From: Ophiostoma sp. CBS 140.51
Lineage: Eukaryota > Ascomycota > Sordariomycetes > Ophiostomatales > Ophiostomataceae
Direction of reading: 5' to 3'
Assembly: GCA_029298735.1 (NCBI GenBank)
Contig: JANSLP010000044.1
Span: 62,001 to 126,000, forward strand
DNA length: 64,000 bases
The position numbers and the translations under genes are program-made. Positions 1-11,588 of this stretch are shown piece after piece. The notes beneath the pieces were generated by a model. It ran no database searches and was not told the DNA's origin. It worked only from the letters and a program-made list of their open reading frames with translations. The number at the start of each line of letters is the position of its first letter. The first letter of the stretch is position 1.

Positions 1-602
1 CATTCTGTTGAACAGGCGAAGAAAAAGTTAAATGGCCGATCGCGCCCCAACGGCGGCAGGTGCGATCTTCCCGCGTGCTGGTACCTGTAAGAACTAAAAT
101 TTTACCACGTAGTGTTATCTAGCCGCGCCACGCAGCTGTCCAAAACGGTGTAAGTCGACAGGGCCTTCGCGTGTGTTTTGTCGACCGTTCCTTCCTTTCC
201 TTCCTTCGATATGAAGTGCATTTGTCAGGCCAGGAAGGAGCATCGACAAATCATCGAAATTGGAAAGAATGAAGACTACTCTTTCTTCATTTTGTTATTG
301 TAGCCAGAAATTTTGGGTCTTTGTAACAAAATGGCACGAGCGCAGAAGGAGCCCCCAGGTGCAACGGTTCATCTCACCTGCCACAAACGACCACGACGGA
401 CATCGCGGTTGCTCGATGAGCACGCGACCACATCCAGAGCCTGTTCACTTACCAACAGTCGCCAAGACAACTCAGAATCATCACTAGACCAAGATGGCCT
501 CCATCACAGCAATCATTGAAATGCATCTGCCATCTCTGGCAGCCTGTCGACCAGCAATGATCTCAAACACAATATCCACCACTTAGTCTGGCTCCCGGCG
601 CC
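1..602. other. gene-free flank
   Basis: No convincing coding sequence was found. The short open frames here lack recognisable motifs and overlap one another. A pyrimidine-rich run near 188-208 and the stretch just before 603 look like promoter or 5' UTR of the following gene. Confidence 0.5.
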
Positions 603-2423
603 ATGGATCACCATCGAAAAGGAAACCACACGCCCAAGCGTTTTCTGTCGATGCGCAACCAGAGGACCACAAGCTCTGCCGCCAGCAGTGCAGAGACAAG
701 CCCGCATTTTCTGTCTTGTCGACAAGCCGTGACGCCCCCTCGACCCAGTGTGGCATTGCCGGGACAGCCGCCGACGGGGCAGCATCCGGCGACTGTCTCA
801 TCCAGCGGAGGGGCCCGGTTGCGGGAGCCTTTGCCCAATTTTGGCGATGCGATCCGCCAAAGTGAGACTTCGACTGCAGACACGGTTTTTGGTGGCATCC
901 GCAAACGAAATGTGGTCAGCCGCGCCACAATCATCAACGGCCGGCCGACCACGCTGGTCACGCGGCTGCCAGTTCCTATAGCAGCACGCCGTCTCCAGTC
1001 TGAACCGGGGGCGAAGAGCAAGAGAACTGCGATGGCTGTCTCTTCTTCCTCCTCCTCTGTGACTGGCACCCCCGACAATGCCCCGCGGAAGAAGCCAGCG
1101 ACGCGGTTGTCGCCCACAGCCCTGGACTGGGTTCCGGGCCCAAGCACTGCCCTGTCGCCGCGTTTCGCCTCCCTCAGCTACGCTGACGTGGCCAGGATCG
1201 GTGACGGGCGTCCACCGCCGCCGTTTCCTCTGCTGAGAAAGCTCAATAATAACCCCCGTGGCCGCCATGCCACCAGCACTGGAACTGTTGTGCGACCGGG
1301 TGCCAACAGCAGCATTGCAACATCGGGAGGCAGTGGTATCGACATTGACAACGACAGCGAGATGGACGACGGACACAACTCAGACAAGGAGAACGACACC
1401 ACTCTCCAAGAGGCTAGAACAACCACAGCTAGCATAGACCCGTTGGCGAAGAAGACGCCCGACAATGGCCCTGCCTGTCATGGTCTGGGCGACGGCCTGG
1501 CAGACGGTCTTGGCTTTTTGGGAAAAAGTGCAGACGACGAGGGCTTTAGCATCGGCGCCTCGGACGAAATTTCGGTGAACATGAACTTTATGGCCAATGC
1601 ACGCGATGAGAGACTCTCGTATGCAGAACCATTACACCAAGAAATTGCACAGCAAAAGTCTCGCCAGTCCCAACCGGGTCCACAGTCCCCAGACCACAGG
1701 GCTCTCGACGAAGCTGTCGAAAAAATGCTGAAGCGGGCCAAAATAGATCGGTTCGCTGCTTCTCCTTTTTTGCCCAAAACGGGCGCACAGCTCTACGAGC
1801 TCCAACAAGAGCATAACCGTGAAGCCGATGCTCGGAAGAACTACCAGGCGGTACAGCAGAAGAAGGAATTGAAAAGGTTGATGTGGGCTCAACCTGTCCG
1901 GCCCCGACTTCCATTCACTGCGCGGCAGTTTCCTGGAGGTAAAGATGTGCAGGACAGCCAAGCCCGTCTTGGTTGCTCCCCGATCATGCAGGCTCCTTTC
2001 CAGCCTGTCGATGGCTCGTCATCTGTGCTCGGGAGGCTTACAACATTCTCGGATGGACCTGAAGTTCTTGGCAATGGGGTTTCTTCTCATCCAGTGTGGC
2101 CCATAGCACCGTGGCCGAGCCTGGATGACCTCGTAGTCGCTGGCCAATACATTTCTCGCAACCTTCCACCTCCGACCGCGACATTACGTGACCAACATAT
2201 CGCCGCGAAATACTACGCCGGGCAAGACAACGCCGGGCAAAGAAAAACCGGCCATTTCACCGGGCTATCCAAAATCCCCAGTGGCTGGGACTGGATATCA
2301 GAAGACGAAAAGGCCCAATTGATTGCAGAGCCAGCGGTCGATATTGGCATGGACGAGATCCCCGGGCCTCTTCAACGACTTATTGAAGCCATTGACCATC
2401 CAGAGACGTGGTATAAGTGTTAA
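603..2423 (+). CDS. hypothetical Ser/Thr-rich protein, 606 aa
   Basis: This is a single uninterrupted frame with an ATG at 603 and TAA at 2421-2423. I do not recognise a domain. The N-terminal two thirds are low in complexity: Ser/Thr/Pro-rich, with basic patches and an acidic Asp/Asn run near residues 245-265. That pattern suggests disorder. A charged helical stretch around residues 400-430, rich in Glu, Lys and Gln, could be a short coiled coil. The C-terminal 80 residues are more ordered and end in Trp-Tyr-Lys-Cys. There is no signal peptide or membrane segment. It is probably a nuclear or cytoplasmic protein of restricted distribution. Codon use matches the surrounding genes and the frame is long, so I think it is real, but its role cannot be inferred. 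Confidence 0.7.
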   Translation: MDHHRKGNHTPKRFLSMRNQRTTSSAASSAETSPHFLSCRQAVTPPRPSVALPGQPPTGQHPATVSSSGGARLREPLPNFGDAIRQSETSTADTVFGGIRKRNVVSRATIINGRPTTLVTRLPVPIAARRLQSEPGAKSKRTAMAVSSSSSSVTGTPDNAPRKKPATRLSPTALDWVPGPSTALSPRFASLSYADVARIGDGRPPPPFPLLRKLNNNPRGRHATSTGTVVRPGANSSIATSGGSGIDIDNDSEMDDGHNSDKENDTTLQEARTTTASIDPLAKKTPDNGPACHGLGDGLADGLGFLGKSADDEGFSIGASDEISVNMNFMANARDERLSYAEPLHQEIAQQKSRQSQPGPQSPDHRALDEAVEKMLKRAKIDRFAASPFLPKTGAQLYELQQEHNREADARKNYQAVQQKKELKRLMWAQPVRPRLPFTARQFPGGKDVQDSQARLGCSPIMQAPFQPVDGSSSVLGRLTTFSDGPEVLGNGVSSHPVWPIAPWPSLDDLVVAGQYISRNLPPPTATLRDQHIAAKYYAGQDNAGQRKTGHFTGLSKIPSGWDWISEDEKAQLIAEPAVDIGMDEIPGPLQRLIEAIDHPETWYKC

Positions 2424-2600
2424 ACGGGGATTGGATATTGTTTTGTGACTGTCGGAGGTGAAAGTTTGAATATTGTTAGTTTGTTGCTAGACAGTGCCCT
2501 GTACAGTATTATGTGCCAGTATATTTATCTGCACTGTAGAAAATGCGACCCAGTTATTTTACCCCATACGTCTTTCATTGACCCCATTACATAACCACAT

Positions 2601-2684
2601 CACGTGCGACTCTTTCTGCGCTAGGTTTTTGTGCCCCGCCCCTCTGAAAAAAAATCCATGGGTTTTGTGCGCACTAGGTTTTTT
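2601..2684 (+). promoter_or_regulatory. candidate rps8 promoter elements
   Basis: A CACGTG hexamer at 2601-2606 is followed by two copies of CTAGGTTTTT, at 2621-2630 and 2674-2683. Each copy is preceded closely by GCG or GCGC. Repeated short motifs upstream of a ribosomal protein gene are plausible co-regulation elements. The function is inferred only from position and repetition. Confidence 0.35.
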
Positions 2685-2840
2685 CCGTTTGGTGAGGGTT
2701 TCCACAATTTTCGCTTTTCGCTGTCCAGCCCGAAAAAAGTCTTGTCCATTATTTTCTGGCCTTGCATTGTCGCTCTTCTCTTCTCTTTTCCCCATCCCCA
2801 ACCATCACGACAACACCGCCCAACGACAACCAGGCGTAAG

Positions 2841-3036
2841 GTACGTCGACTACAGCGAGCCGCAATTGACGAGACGATTGATCGAAGCAACTGAAACAAA
2901 ACGATTCGCTTTTCCATCACACTCTCTGTCAATTTGCGGCTTTGTTTTCTTCCCCGGATTCAACATCCTCTTGAACGATCGTGAAGTCGTCTTTGCCTTT
3001 TGCTAACATCTTCTTCTTGTCTTCCCTCCCCGACAG
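2841..3036 (+). other. probable 5' UTR intron of rps8
   Basis: A GTACGT donor at 2841 pairs with a CAG acceptor ending at 3036. A TGCTAAC branch-point match at 3001-3007 lies about 30 nt before the acceptor, and a pyrimidine tract sits between them. The start codon follows nine bases later. Leader introns are common in fungal ribosomal protein genes. No transcript was available to confirm this one. Confidence 0.55.
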
Positions 3037-3045
3037 ACATTCACC

Positions 3046-3916
3046 ATGGGTATCTCCAGAGACTCTCGCCACAAGCGCTCCGCCTCCGGCGCGAAGCGTG
3101 CCTACTACCGTGCGTCGAACCCCCGCTGAATACACAGACTGAAGACCGACTCGGGTTTTCGAAAGAGGAAGAAACATATACAATATACAAGTGTTGTTGA
3201 GGAGGAGGAGATGTGATACTTTCTTTCGAAAGCCCGTATCGGACTTGGGAAAAGAAGAGGATGGTGGTGAGTAGGCTTGCTTGTTGAAAGAAATTTCAAT
3301 TAAGCGGGCTTCCTCATCCCACCCACTTGCTTCATTTCATCAAGGACATACGTTCTGACCTTTGCCAATAGGGAAGAAGCGCGCTTTCGAGGCCGGCCGC
3401 CAGCCCGCCAACACCCGTATCGGTGCCAAGCGCGTCCACACCGTCCGCACCCGCGGTGGCAACCACAAGTACCGTGCCCTGCGCCTCGACTCCGGTAACT
3501 TCTCGTGGGCCTCCGAGGGCACCACCCGCAAGACCCGTGTCATCGGCGTCGCCTACCACCCGTCCAACAACGAGCTGGTCCGCACCAACACCCTGACCAA
3601 GTCCGCCGTCATCCAGATCGATGCCGCTCCCTTCCGTCAGTGGTACGAGGCCCACTACGGCCAGCCCCTCGGCCGCCGGCGGCAGCAGAAGCAGGGCCAG
3701 GTTGAGGAGCCCGCCAAGAAGTCCAACTCGGTTGAGAAGAAGCAGGCTGCCCGCTTCGCCGCTGCCGGCAAGGTCGACAACGCCCTCGAGCGCCAGTTCG
3801 AGGCCGGTCGCCTGTACGCCGTCGTTTCCAGCCGTCCCGGCCAGTCCGGCCGCTGTGACGGTTATATCCTCGAGGGTGAGGAGCTTGCCTTCTACCAGCG
3901 CAAGCTGCACCGGTAA
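3046..3916 (+). CDS. rps8: 40S ribosomal protein S8 (eS8)
   Basis: This is the eukaryotic small-subunit ribosomal protein eS8, a cytoplasmic component of the 40S subunit. Exon 1 is 3046-3109 and exon 2 is 3372-3916. The GTGCGT...CAATAG intron splits an Arg codon. The joined product is 202 aa, the usual length for the family. The N-terminus MGISRDSRHKRS is diagnostic. Exon 2 carries the conserved blocks GRQPANTRIGAKR, GNFSWASEG, YHPSNNELVRTNTLTK and FRQWYEAHYGQPLG. The ATG is fixed by the invariant N-terminus, which only the spliced model recovers. Codon bias is strong, with C-ending codons dominating exon 2, as expected for a highly expressed gene. The 262-nt coding intron is longer than most in this window. 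It was inspected for a box C/D snoRNA, and none was convincing. Confidence 0.97.
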
Positions 3917-5946
3917 ATTTAGCCTGCTGGCTAGGTTTGCTGTATTTTGCGCTTGATACGATGGTAGTAGACGAGAATGGAGGAGAAAAAAGCGGATGTT
4001 CACATGAAAACGACGACCCAACAAAGGGAAATAAAAACCAGGCGTTTGGGGGAACGGGAGGAATTGAAATTTCTTTGGCTATATTACAGAATCAATGGCC
4101 AGAGTGACATTTCCGAACACAACACAAAAAACTCATTTAGCAATGCACGCGGAACGAGAGTGACGGAGGAAGACCAGCAGCGCTTTGGGGAGTGGAGGAC
4201 GTTGTTGCTGGCAGGATGGAATATTGCCTGCCGGGGCCCTCTTTTCTTGGAAGACGTCTGTAGCGCCTCGTTCCTTTTTGTTTCCGCTGCCCTGTTATTA
4301 TACCGTATATCGTCTCACTGGGAGCATGCAATGACCAAAAAATTGCACAACTACGTAACGTTCTTAGATTGTGAAGTGACTTGATATGTTTTGCCTTGTT
4401 TTTTATCATGTGCTCTCCCCTCACTATATTTAATATATCAGTACTTTGAGAGTGTATTTACGAGGGTTGTTTCAAGTTGACAGCCTCTATATCGGCTCCT
4501 CTCTATTGCCCTTTCATTGTTTCCTAGCCCTTGCGTTCGCTGCCTGACAACTGGCAGTGAAAAGCTTGTCCGTCCCCTACTAAAAGCTAAAAGGAGGTCG
4601 ATCGTTTGCCTGCTTTTACCTGCATAAATAGACTTGGTGGACCACGCTTGCGCACACCACATGCCGCCCCCTGACCGCAGGTCGTCGAAGGAACAAAAAA
4701 GAACCAGACAGAGCCTCTTTACCTCTCCTTTTTTGGTATCCCTTGTTGCTGTGGTCGATTTGATTTCCTTTGCATTGCCAATCTGTGGTGACTTATGCTT
4801 CCCATAGAAAAGATGGCATGATCGGATGAAAACTTGATTGACTGGCTTCTGATATCCCTCCCTGGTCCTGAGGTCTGAGATCTGAATTCCTTGTGCAGTT
4901 GCAGACTGCATTCTGTCGATACCCAGCACGTGCAGCATCCCTTTGCGTCTGCCTATCTTTCAAGCTCTGTGAGATTTACAAAGGAGAGACGTAGTGCAGT
5001 TCACTGGCATCACGTGTATGATGCGCTCTTTGACAAGTTTCCATTCTTGGGCCAGTTGCACTTTCCTTTTTGTGTGAGCTTCTTAAAAGCCAACACGTCT
5101 TCGCGGTCCTTCCTTTGTCATTTGCATGCCAACGCTGGCGCGGCACTGCACCGTACAAAGTAAGGCAAGTGCGTCCCTGCCACCTGGTGAGGGTGTTGCG
5201 CAGCCTCTTTCCGCTATGGTGGCTTCTTTGCTTCTTTGGCGCTTCGCCGGCCCCTTCTTTCGTCCCTTTACTCTTGTTCTGCAGCAAACGGCGACTGGTA
5301 GCGTTGTTTCGCTGTTTCTGGCCCCGCAAAAATACGACACTTGCTCCTGAAATGGGGTGGGTCGCGGAGGGTCGCTCTTGCTGGTCTTGCCGTCGTAGCA
5401 CACATTTGGTCCCTATTTACAGCAAGGGGAAGGAGCAACTCACCTGGGTTCATTTTCGGGGGGAAATACCAGCAAACCAGAACAGGAAGGAAGGACTGTG
5501 TCGCGTTTCCAAAGACGCAAGAATTATTTTACGATTTCCTGGTGTTGCCCAAAAGCTTCAACTTTGACTTCCCCCCTCTTCTTCTATCTTTTCTGTCTGG
5601 CACCAACACGCCGCTCCTTATTCACCCACACACCATTTTCACCTCCCACCGACCGCGCGCGAGAGCTGTAATGGTGAACTCTAATTAACCAACCGCGTCC
5701 CTCTTTGCTGCATCCGACACTCGTTTCCACTCTGCGCACGCCTTTCTATCCTCGATCTCTCCCTTTTCTCACCATCTCGCCAAATCACCCTTTCTCCCTT
5801 TTGCGAATCCTCTTCGAACACTCTTCCTGCCACTTGTACAACATCATCAATCGATCGGCGTCCACGAATCTCGTTTCCTCCCGACTTCCCTCCGCCCCTG
5901 AACTGTTGCCACGCCTGTGATATCGACCTCCTCCAGACGGGCAGCC
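3917..5946. other. 2-kb gene-free interval
   Basis: This contains the rps8 3' flank and the promoter and leader of the Gyp5-like gene. Several frames of 60-170 codons exist, for example 4438-4938 on the minus strand and 5070-5567 on the plus strand. They have no family-like motifs, overlap each other on both strands, and use codons unlike the neighbours. From about 5560 the plus strand is C/T-rich, typical of a fungal 5' leader. Confidence 0.45.
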
Positions 5947-8900
5947 ATGTCGGACCCCAAAGACGAGCTCGTGTCGCCCATCGAGGCTCCTCCGGCCGAT
6001 GCTTTGCCTGACAGCTCCGACCGCGACACGGTAAGATTGCACTGCTTCTTTGCCTCCTTTTCATACTCCTTTAGGGCATATCGTGGAAGTGGCCGTTGTT
6101 ATTGCAGGGGCATCCCGTGTCTGCCTACAATTACTGCCATGCCATTTGCACCACTTCCCCCTTCCTCTCCGTTTTCTTGTGCTCTGTGTTTCCGTCACCC
6201 CAGTGTCGACTTAACGTGGCGGGCACGGTGATCTGCATTAAAACGTGCACATATAGGCCCGCCTGCCAGTCTACGCGTTTGCCTGTGCCATTTGTCTTTG
6301 CATGAACAAGAGCTCAAGAATTCTGCGTTCCATACGTGGCGTTGCTGGCACAACATCATCCTGGACACTTGACGGCAGCCAAAAAGCCACCACCTCGCTT
6401 CTTTTCTTCATTTTTTATGTTCTTCTGTTTCTTCTCTATTCAGCTCAACCCCTTGTCAGCCATCGTCGAATTCTCTCAGCTCAGCCTCTGTTTATATTGA
6501 TCGCTAACCGTTGTACCACGAGCTTCTCAACCAACAGGACACTTTCGAAGACGCCCAGGACACTGCCTCTGTCCGTTCCCTTACCAACCGCAAAACATCC
6601 CTTTCCGCTGCACGGCTATCAAAAACGGCCACATCCCCCAGCACGAGTCCTGGCCAGTCGGAGCTCGAGAAGGCCTTTAAGAAAGTTCGCGGCCGTCCAG
6701 TTCCACCTCCCGCCGAAGACAACGACGAGAGCGACAAAGAAAACAACAACACTAGCAACGAGGCCGGAGACAAGGACGTTGAAGTTGCTGCTGTAAAGGC
6801 CAACGATAGCGAGGCTGTCGGGGCTGAAGACACTGCCTCCTCCTCACCTGCAGCTGTTGCACCTGCTGCTGCTGACAGCGTCACCGCAACCAACGGCTTG
6901 ACCAACGGGAATCGACGAAAGTCATCCCCCCTTCCTGACCTTGACGAAGCCGAATCCGCAGATCTTGATAACGTCAACTTGGATGACGACAACAATACCG
7001 CCAAACCTCCTCCTCCTGTCCCCGAAAAGGACTTGTCGTCCAAGACCCTGTCCCTGAGCAGCTTCACGAGCGTCATCCCCTCTATCCCGTGGTCGCCATC
7101 CAACACCGGCGACACAACCGCCAAACCACTGCCCATTTCTCCCTCCATCCCTCCTGTCGGTGCTCCGCCCCCAGCCGCAACCCGGAAACTGACCAGTCCC
7201 TTTTCGTGGCTGTCACGAAACACCAGCAAGGACGCACCTGTCATCTCGCCGCCTCTCTCCCAAGTCTCACCGCCCTCTGTGTCTCCACGGAGGAACACTG
7301 CCAGCTCTGTCGCCACTCTGACAAGCAACCCCGAAATGATGCTTAGCAAGCTCGAGGAGGAGTCCGATCCCCGTCGGGGAAGCGGACGGGCTAGCCTGAA
7401 AGACCGTTTCAAGATGATCCGGCAAAGAGAAGAATCAGGCGCTGGTGCGTCGTCTGAGGAGGAAAGGAATTCGAATTCAGCTGCTGCAGAGGGTGCAGGC
7501 TCGCCAAAGATTGGTGTTGTTGGTCTCGGCATTCCGGCGGCATCGCCTGGCGACGAGCATGTTCCCACATCACCCATGCCTGCGAGCCCCAACCCGAGCC
7601 TGGCACCAGGGACCGTCTCTGGCGCAACAGCTGGCCCATCTAGCAACGGCGATGCTGCTGTGGACTGGGACCTGTGGCAGGCCGTCATCTACGAGGGCCC
7701 GGCCGCTGTCGCACGGTCAAGTGCGGAAGAGCTGAACAAGGCCATTGCTACCGGCATTCCGAACGCTATTCGCGGTGTCGTTTGGCAGGTCCTTGCCCAG
7801 AGCAAAAACGCCGAGCTCGAAGCTGTCTATCACGACATGCTTGCTCGTGGCACCGAGCGCGAGAAGGAGCGCCACAACAGTGCACCAGCCGTGCCTGTGA
7901 AGGAGACCGCATCGTCTGCTGCCTCGTCGATCCACTCTGGCGACTCCGTGTCGGCCACGAGCGCTAGTAATGGCGCCGCGAGCGGCAGTGCGACGACGGC
8001 ATCCATTGTGGCAGAGAAGGAGAGCGCCAGCGCCACAGCCCAACGTAAGAAGAAGGAAAAGGACGACGCTGCGGCGCTGCAGAAGCTGGAGAAGGTGATC
8101 CGTCGTGATCTGGGCACGCGCACGAGCTACTCCAAGTTTGCAGCAGCCCAGGGGCTCCAGGATGGCCTCTTTGGCGTTTGCAAAGCGTATGCTCTGTTCG
8201 ACGAGGCTGTGGGCTATGCCCAGGGCATGAACTTTTTGATTATGCCGATCCTCTTCAACATGCCTGAGGAGGAGGCTTTCTGTCTGCTGGTCCGCCTCAT
8301 GAACCAGTACCGCCTGCGCGACCTGTTTATCCAGGACATGCCCGGTCTGCACATGCACCTCTACCTGTTTGAGCGTCTCCTAGAAGACCTGGAGCCCGCT
8401 CTCTACTGCCACCTGCACCGTCGCGGCATCTCTCCCCACCTCTACGCCACACAATGGTTCCTGACGCTGTTTGCGTACCGCTTCCCGCTGCAGCTGGTCC
8501 TCCGCATCTATGATTTGATTCTGTCCGAGGGCCTGTCGGCGATTCTCAAGTTTGGCATTGTCCTGATGCAGAAGAACGCCACGGCTCTGCTGGGCATGTC
8601 CGACATGGCGCAGCTCACGACTTTCTTGAAGGACCGCCTGTTTGACGTCTACATTGACGTCAGCCCTAGCGCCGGCAGTATTCTGGAGAACGGCTTTTTC
8701 GGCAGCTCTTCATCCAGTCTGGACAAGGAGGTCTACCGCGCGGACCAGTTTGTGCGCGATGCTTGCGAGGTTAAGCTGACGCCCGAGCTCATCAAGACGT
8801 ACACGGCCGAGTGGGAGGAAAAGACGCGCGCCGAGAAGGAGCGCGAGGCCGAGCTTGAGAACCTACGGACGTCCAACGCCAGCCTCACCATTAAAGTCCG

Positions 8901-9264
8901 CCGGCTCGAGGAGCGCATCCAGACGGTCGACCACGAGCAGGCCGCCCTCGCCACGGAGCTCGTGCACACCAAGGTCGAAAACGAAGAGCTGCGCGACGAG
9001 AACGAGAGCCTCAAGGGCCAGGTGCGCGAACTCAAGGTCGTCATTGAACAGCAGCCCGACGAGCTCGAACAGGCATGGAAGGCCGAGCGCGACGACCTGA
9101 TGCAGCGCAACTCCAAAGTGCACGAGGAGAACCAGCGGGTCGAAAAGGAAATGGCCGAGCTGGAGGAGCAGTTGGTGCAGACCAAGATGCAGTATGCCGA
9201 GGTCAACTCGCAGCACGAGACCCTGACACGGAAATGGGCCGACCTGAAGCGGCAGTTTGCATAA
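5947..9264 (+). CDS. gyp5: Gyp5-type TBC-domain Rab GTPase-activating protein
   Basis: This TBC-domain protein stimulates GTP hydrolysis by Rab GTPases. In yeast, Gyp5 acts on Sec4/Ypt1 at sites of polarised secretion. My model has exon 1 at 5947-6030 (28 codons) and exon 2 at 6538-9264, joined in phase 0 by a GTAAGA...AACAG intron, for a product of 936 aa. Residues 1-420 are acidic and Ser/Pro-rich with predicted disorder. The TBC domain begins near residue 434 (IRGVVW). It is interrupted by a roughly 75-residue Ser/Ala insert, then resumes with the arginine-finger block RRDLGTRTS and the glutamine-finger block GYAQGMNF. The C-terminal 150 residues (from about 785) form a long Glu/Lys/Arg-rich coiled coil, as in the Gyp5/EVI5 group. 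The first intron is 507 nt, unusually long here, so a small extra exon cannot be excluded. Confidence 0.88.
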
Positions 9265-10094
9265 GTAGCCTGTCTCTCTCTTTTTGTCTCCAACGTCTCT
9301 TCTCTGCCCGTCACGTCTGCATCGTCTTTTCTAGCCCTTTCTCTGCATCTGCATCATATCATGGATCCCGGCGTAACGCCCGTGTTTGACACATTGGCCT
9401 CCTTTTCGACTTTTCTTTTCTCTGTGTCTATTCAACGCTTTCATCCTCTTCACGAATGGCAGGCCTCTCCCTCTCTCTCTTGGTTCTGGCAACACACCCT
9501 GGTTGATGACAAGAAACCTAGTGTAACTTGCCAACTATCTTATGGACGGTCTCTTGGACTTCTTTACCGTATTTTGTCGGTGCTTTTATTTTGGGTGTAT
9601 TATGCGTTCTTCTTTTCTTTTCTTCTTGTCCATTTATTTTTCAATTGTCATTTTTGAACGGAGACACGACTCTTTTTTACTTTTTATGTTTTCCTTTTCT
9701 ACGTTTTTTTTTTGTACCTGTACCTTTTAGATGAAGGAAGAAATGATGAAACTTGACAAAAACAGCGATGATGTTGGTATGGATATTTTCTTCTTTTTTA
9801 AAAGTTTGTCACTAAACACATACAATACGAAACGATGAATTAAATGAACTTTTGGTTGACCTTCCTCTTTGGTACTAAAGATATTACTTGAAGTTTGGAT
9901 GTCGGGACAGCTCCTCACTTCCCCACACTTCACTATCTCTATTGCGTATTGACAATGCGGAGTTGCGATAACAACTTGCATGACAATCGGCCAGCGCCGA
10001 CGACCGTTATACGACGTCACTTAACGAGTCCTTTAACTGTCAACTGTCAACTTCTTTCTTGCTACAATGTAGTTTCCTATTGCACACGCAGCAA
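9265..10094. other. intergenic, AT-rich in part
   Basis: This is the 3' flank of the Gyp5-like gene, with T-rich stretches near 9590-9730, followed by the promoter of the amidohydrolase. No coding sequence is supported. Confidence 0.5.
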
Positions 10095-11588
10095 ATGAAG
10101 CTACACAACGTTCTCTTCCCACAGCCAGATGGCATCAACGAGCCGTTATCGTCGGAGCTCTGGGACATTCGCCTCGCCGACGGTGTTGTTGAATCAATTG
10201 CGCCGGCACGCAAAGTCGACCATGAAGCTTTAGAAGATGACGGCGAAATTTCAAGTCACCTCCTCTTGCCAACCCTCTGCCATCCGCACCTGCACCTCGA
10301 CAAGGCATATTTGCTGACATCGGGCTGTTGCGGGGCTGGTGATGACGCCGATAAAGATGGGCATGTCGACTACTCCGACCTGTTCCCGCAGACGGGCTCG
10401 TTTGCCGAAGCTCTGGAGACAACACTTGTGGCCAAGACCCGGTTCACAGCCGCTGATCTGCGCCGTCGTGGACTACAGCTGCTGGCGACGAGCTATGCAC
10501 AGGGCGTCACAGCGGCGCGCGTGTTTGTCGAAGTGGACGACCAGGCCGCTGGACGCGGAACCGTGGCAGTGGATGTTGCACGGGAGCTCAAGACGTTGTT
10601 CAAGGGCCGACTGGATGTGCAGGTCTGTGCCTTTGCACAAGAAGTTTTATTTACGGGCGACGCTGGTACGGCCAACCAAGCTGCCATGGAAGCCGTTCTG
10701 GAGGCGAACCAAAAGGAGGACGAGACTCGGACGATCGCCGCCTTAGGAGTGACGCCATATGTCGAGGCTTCTCGAGACCAGTCGTTGAAGAATATTGACT
10801 GGGCCGTAACGACCGCTCTGAAATACGATCTGCATCTTGACCTACATTTGGACTACAACTTGAAGGAGTATAAAGGAGACGGCGGCGCTGAAGATGCGGC
10901 CAACGAGCCACTCATATTTTCTCTCCTCGAAGCACTTGTCAAGCACAACTGGAAAGACCACGCAAAGGCAAGGACTGTCGTCGTCGGCCATGCAACACAA
11001 CTTACTTGCCTGCCACCGGCTCAACTTACACGTCTAGCGGGCATCATCCAAGACAATGGGTTGCCCGTCTTTTTCGTCGGTTTGCCGACAAGCGACCTCT
11101 ACATGATGGGACGGCAACCTACATCCACCCACATACCCCGCGGCACATTGCCTATCCCCACGCTCATTCGCGACTACGGACTCCAAGCCTGCCTCGGCGC
11201 CAACAATGTCGGCAACGCTTTTACACCCTACGGCACGGGTGACCCTCTGCAGCTGGCCTGTTTGGGTGTGGGGCTTTATCATGCGGGCACGGGATCGGAT
11301 GCACAGCTGCTGTACGGAGCTGTAAGTTGGCGGGCACGGGAGGCTATCGGTATGGCTCGCAGCGAGGATGTCGACTGGGAGAAGCCAGTCGGGTGTGAAG
11401 AACTTCTCGGAAAGAAAGCCGGCCCCCTCCTGGCCATTGCCAATCCGCGGTATATACGGCTTCCACCGGCAGTCGGAGCAGCTTTGGGAACAGACTCTGC
11501 CCTCAACAACATCCCCGCCCGCCCGCGCCTTAGCTTCTGGAACGTCGTCTGGGATACTCCCGATGTATTTCTCCGAAAGGTGGTGTGA
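10095..11588 (+). CDS. cytosine-deaminase-like amidohydrolase
   Basis: This is a metal-dependent hydrolase of the amidohydrolase superfamily, closest in pattern to the cytosine deaminase-like branch. It is 497 aa from the first ATG at 10095; the open frame extends upstream but without an ATG. The metal-binding HxH is seen in HPHLHLDKAYL near residues 67-77. A later VVGHATQL strand carries a ligand-like His, and the conserved C-terminal block NNVGNAFTPYGTGDP follows. In bacterial CodA the equivalent regions hold HCDE and a GHDD motif. Here they read DLHLDYN and GANNVGN, so the substrate may not be cytosine. There is no signal peptide or membrane segment, so it is probably cytosolic. It has no introns. 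The neighbours do not suggest a pathway. Confidence 0.75.
   Translation: MKLHNVLFPQPDGINEPLSSELWDIRLADGVVESIAPARKVDHEALEDDGEISSHLLLPTLCHPHLHLDKAYLLTSGCCGAGDDADKDGHVDYSDLFPQTGSFAEALETTLVAKTRFTAADLRRRGLQLLATSYAQGVTAARVFVEVDDQAAGRGTVAVDVARELKTLFKGRLDVQVCAFAQEVLFTGDAGTANQAAMEAVLEANQKEDETRTIAALGVTPYVEASRDQSLKNIDWAVTTALKYDLHLDLHLDYNLKEYKGDGGAEDAANEPLIFSLLEALVKHNWKDHAKARTVVVGHATQLTCLPPAQLTRLAGIIQDNGLPVFFVGLPTSDLYMMGRQPTSTHIPRGTLPIPTLIRDYGLQACLGANNVGNAFTPYGTGDPLQLACLGVGLYHAGTGSDAQLLYGAVSWRAREAIGMARSEDVDWEKPVGCEELLGKKAGPLLAIANPRYIRLPPAVGAALGTDSALNNIPARPRLSFWNVVWDTPDVFLRKVV

Noticed and set aside
3110..3371. Possible box C/D snoRNA in the rps8 coding intron
   Set aside because: Only weak C-like and D-like motifs were seen, with no terminal stem or convincing guide spacing.
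4438..4938. Minus-strand frame of 166 codons downstream of rps8
   Set aside because: No recognisable domain, poor codon bias, and it overlaps other random frames.
6504..7688. Minus-strand frame of 394 codons over the Gyp5-like gene
   Set aside because: It is antisense to a low-complexity Ser/Pro-rich coding region and is an expected artefact.
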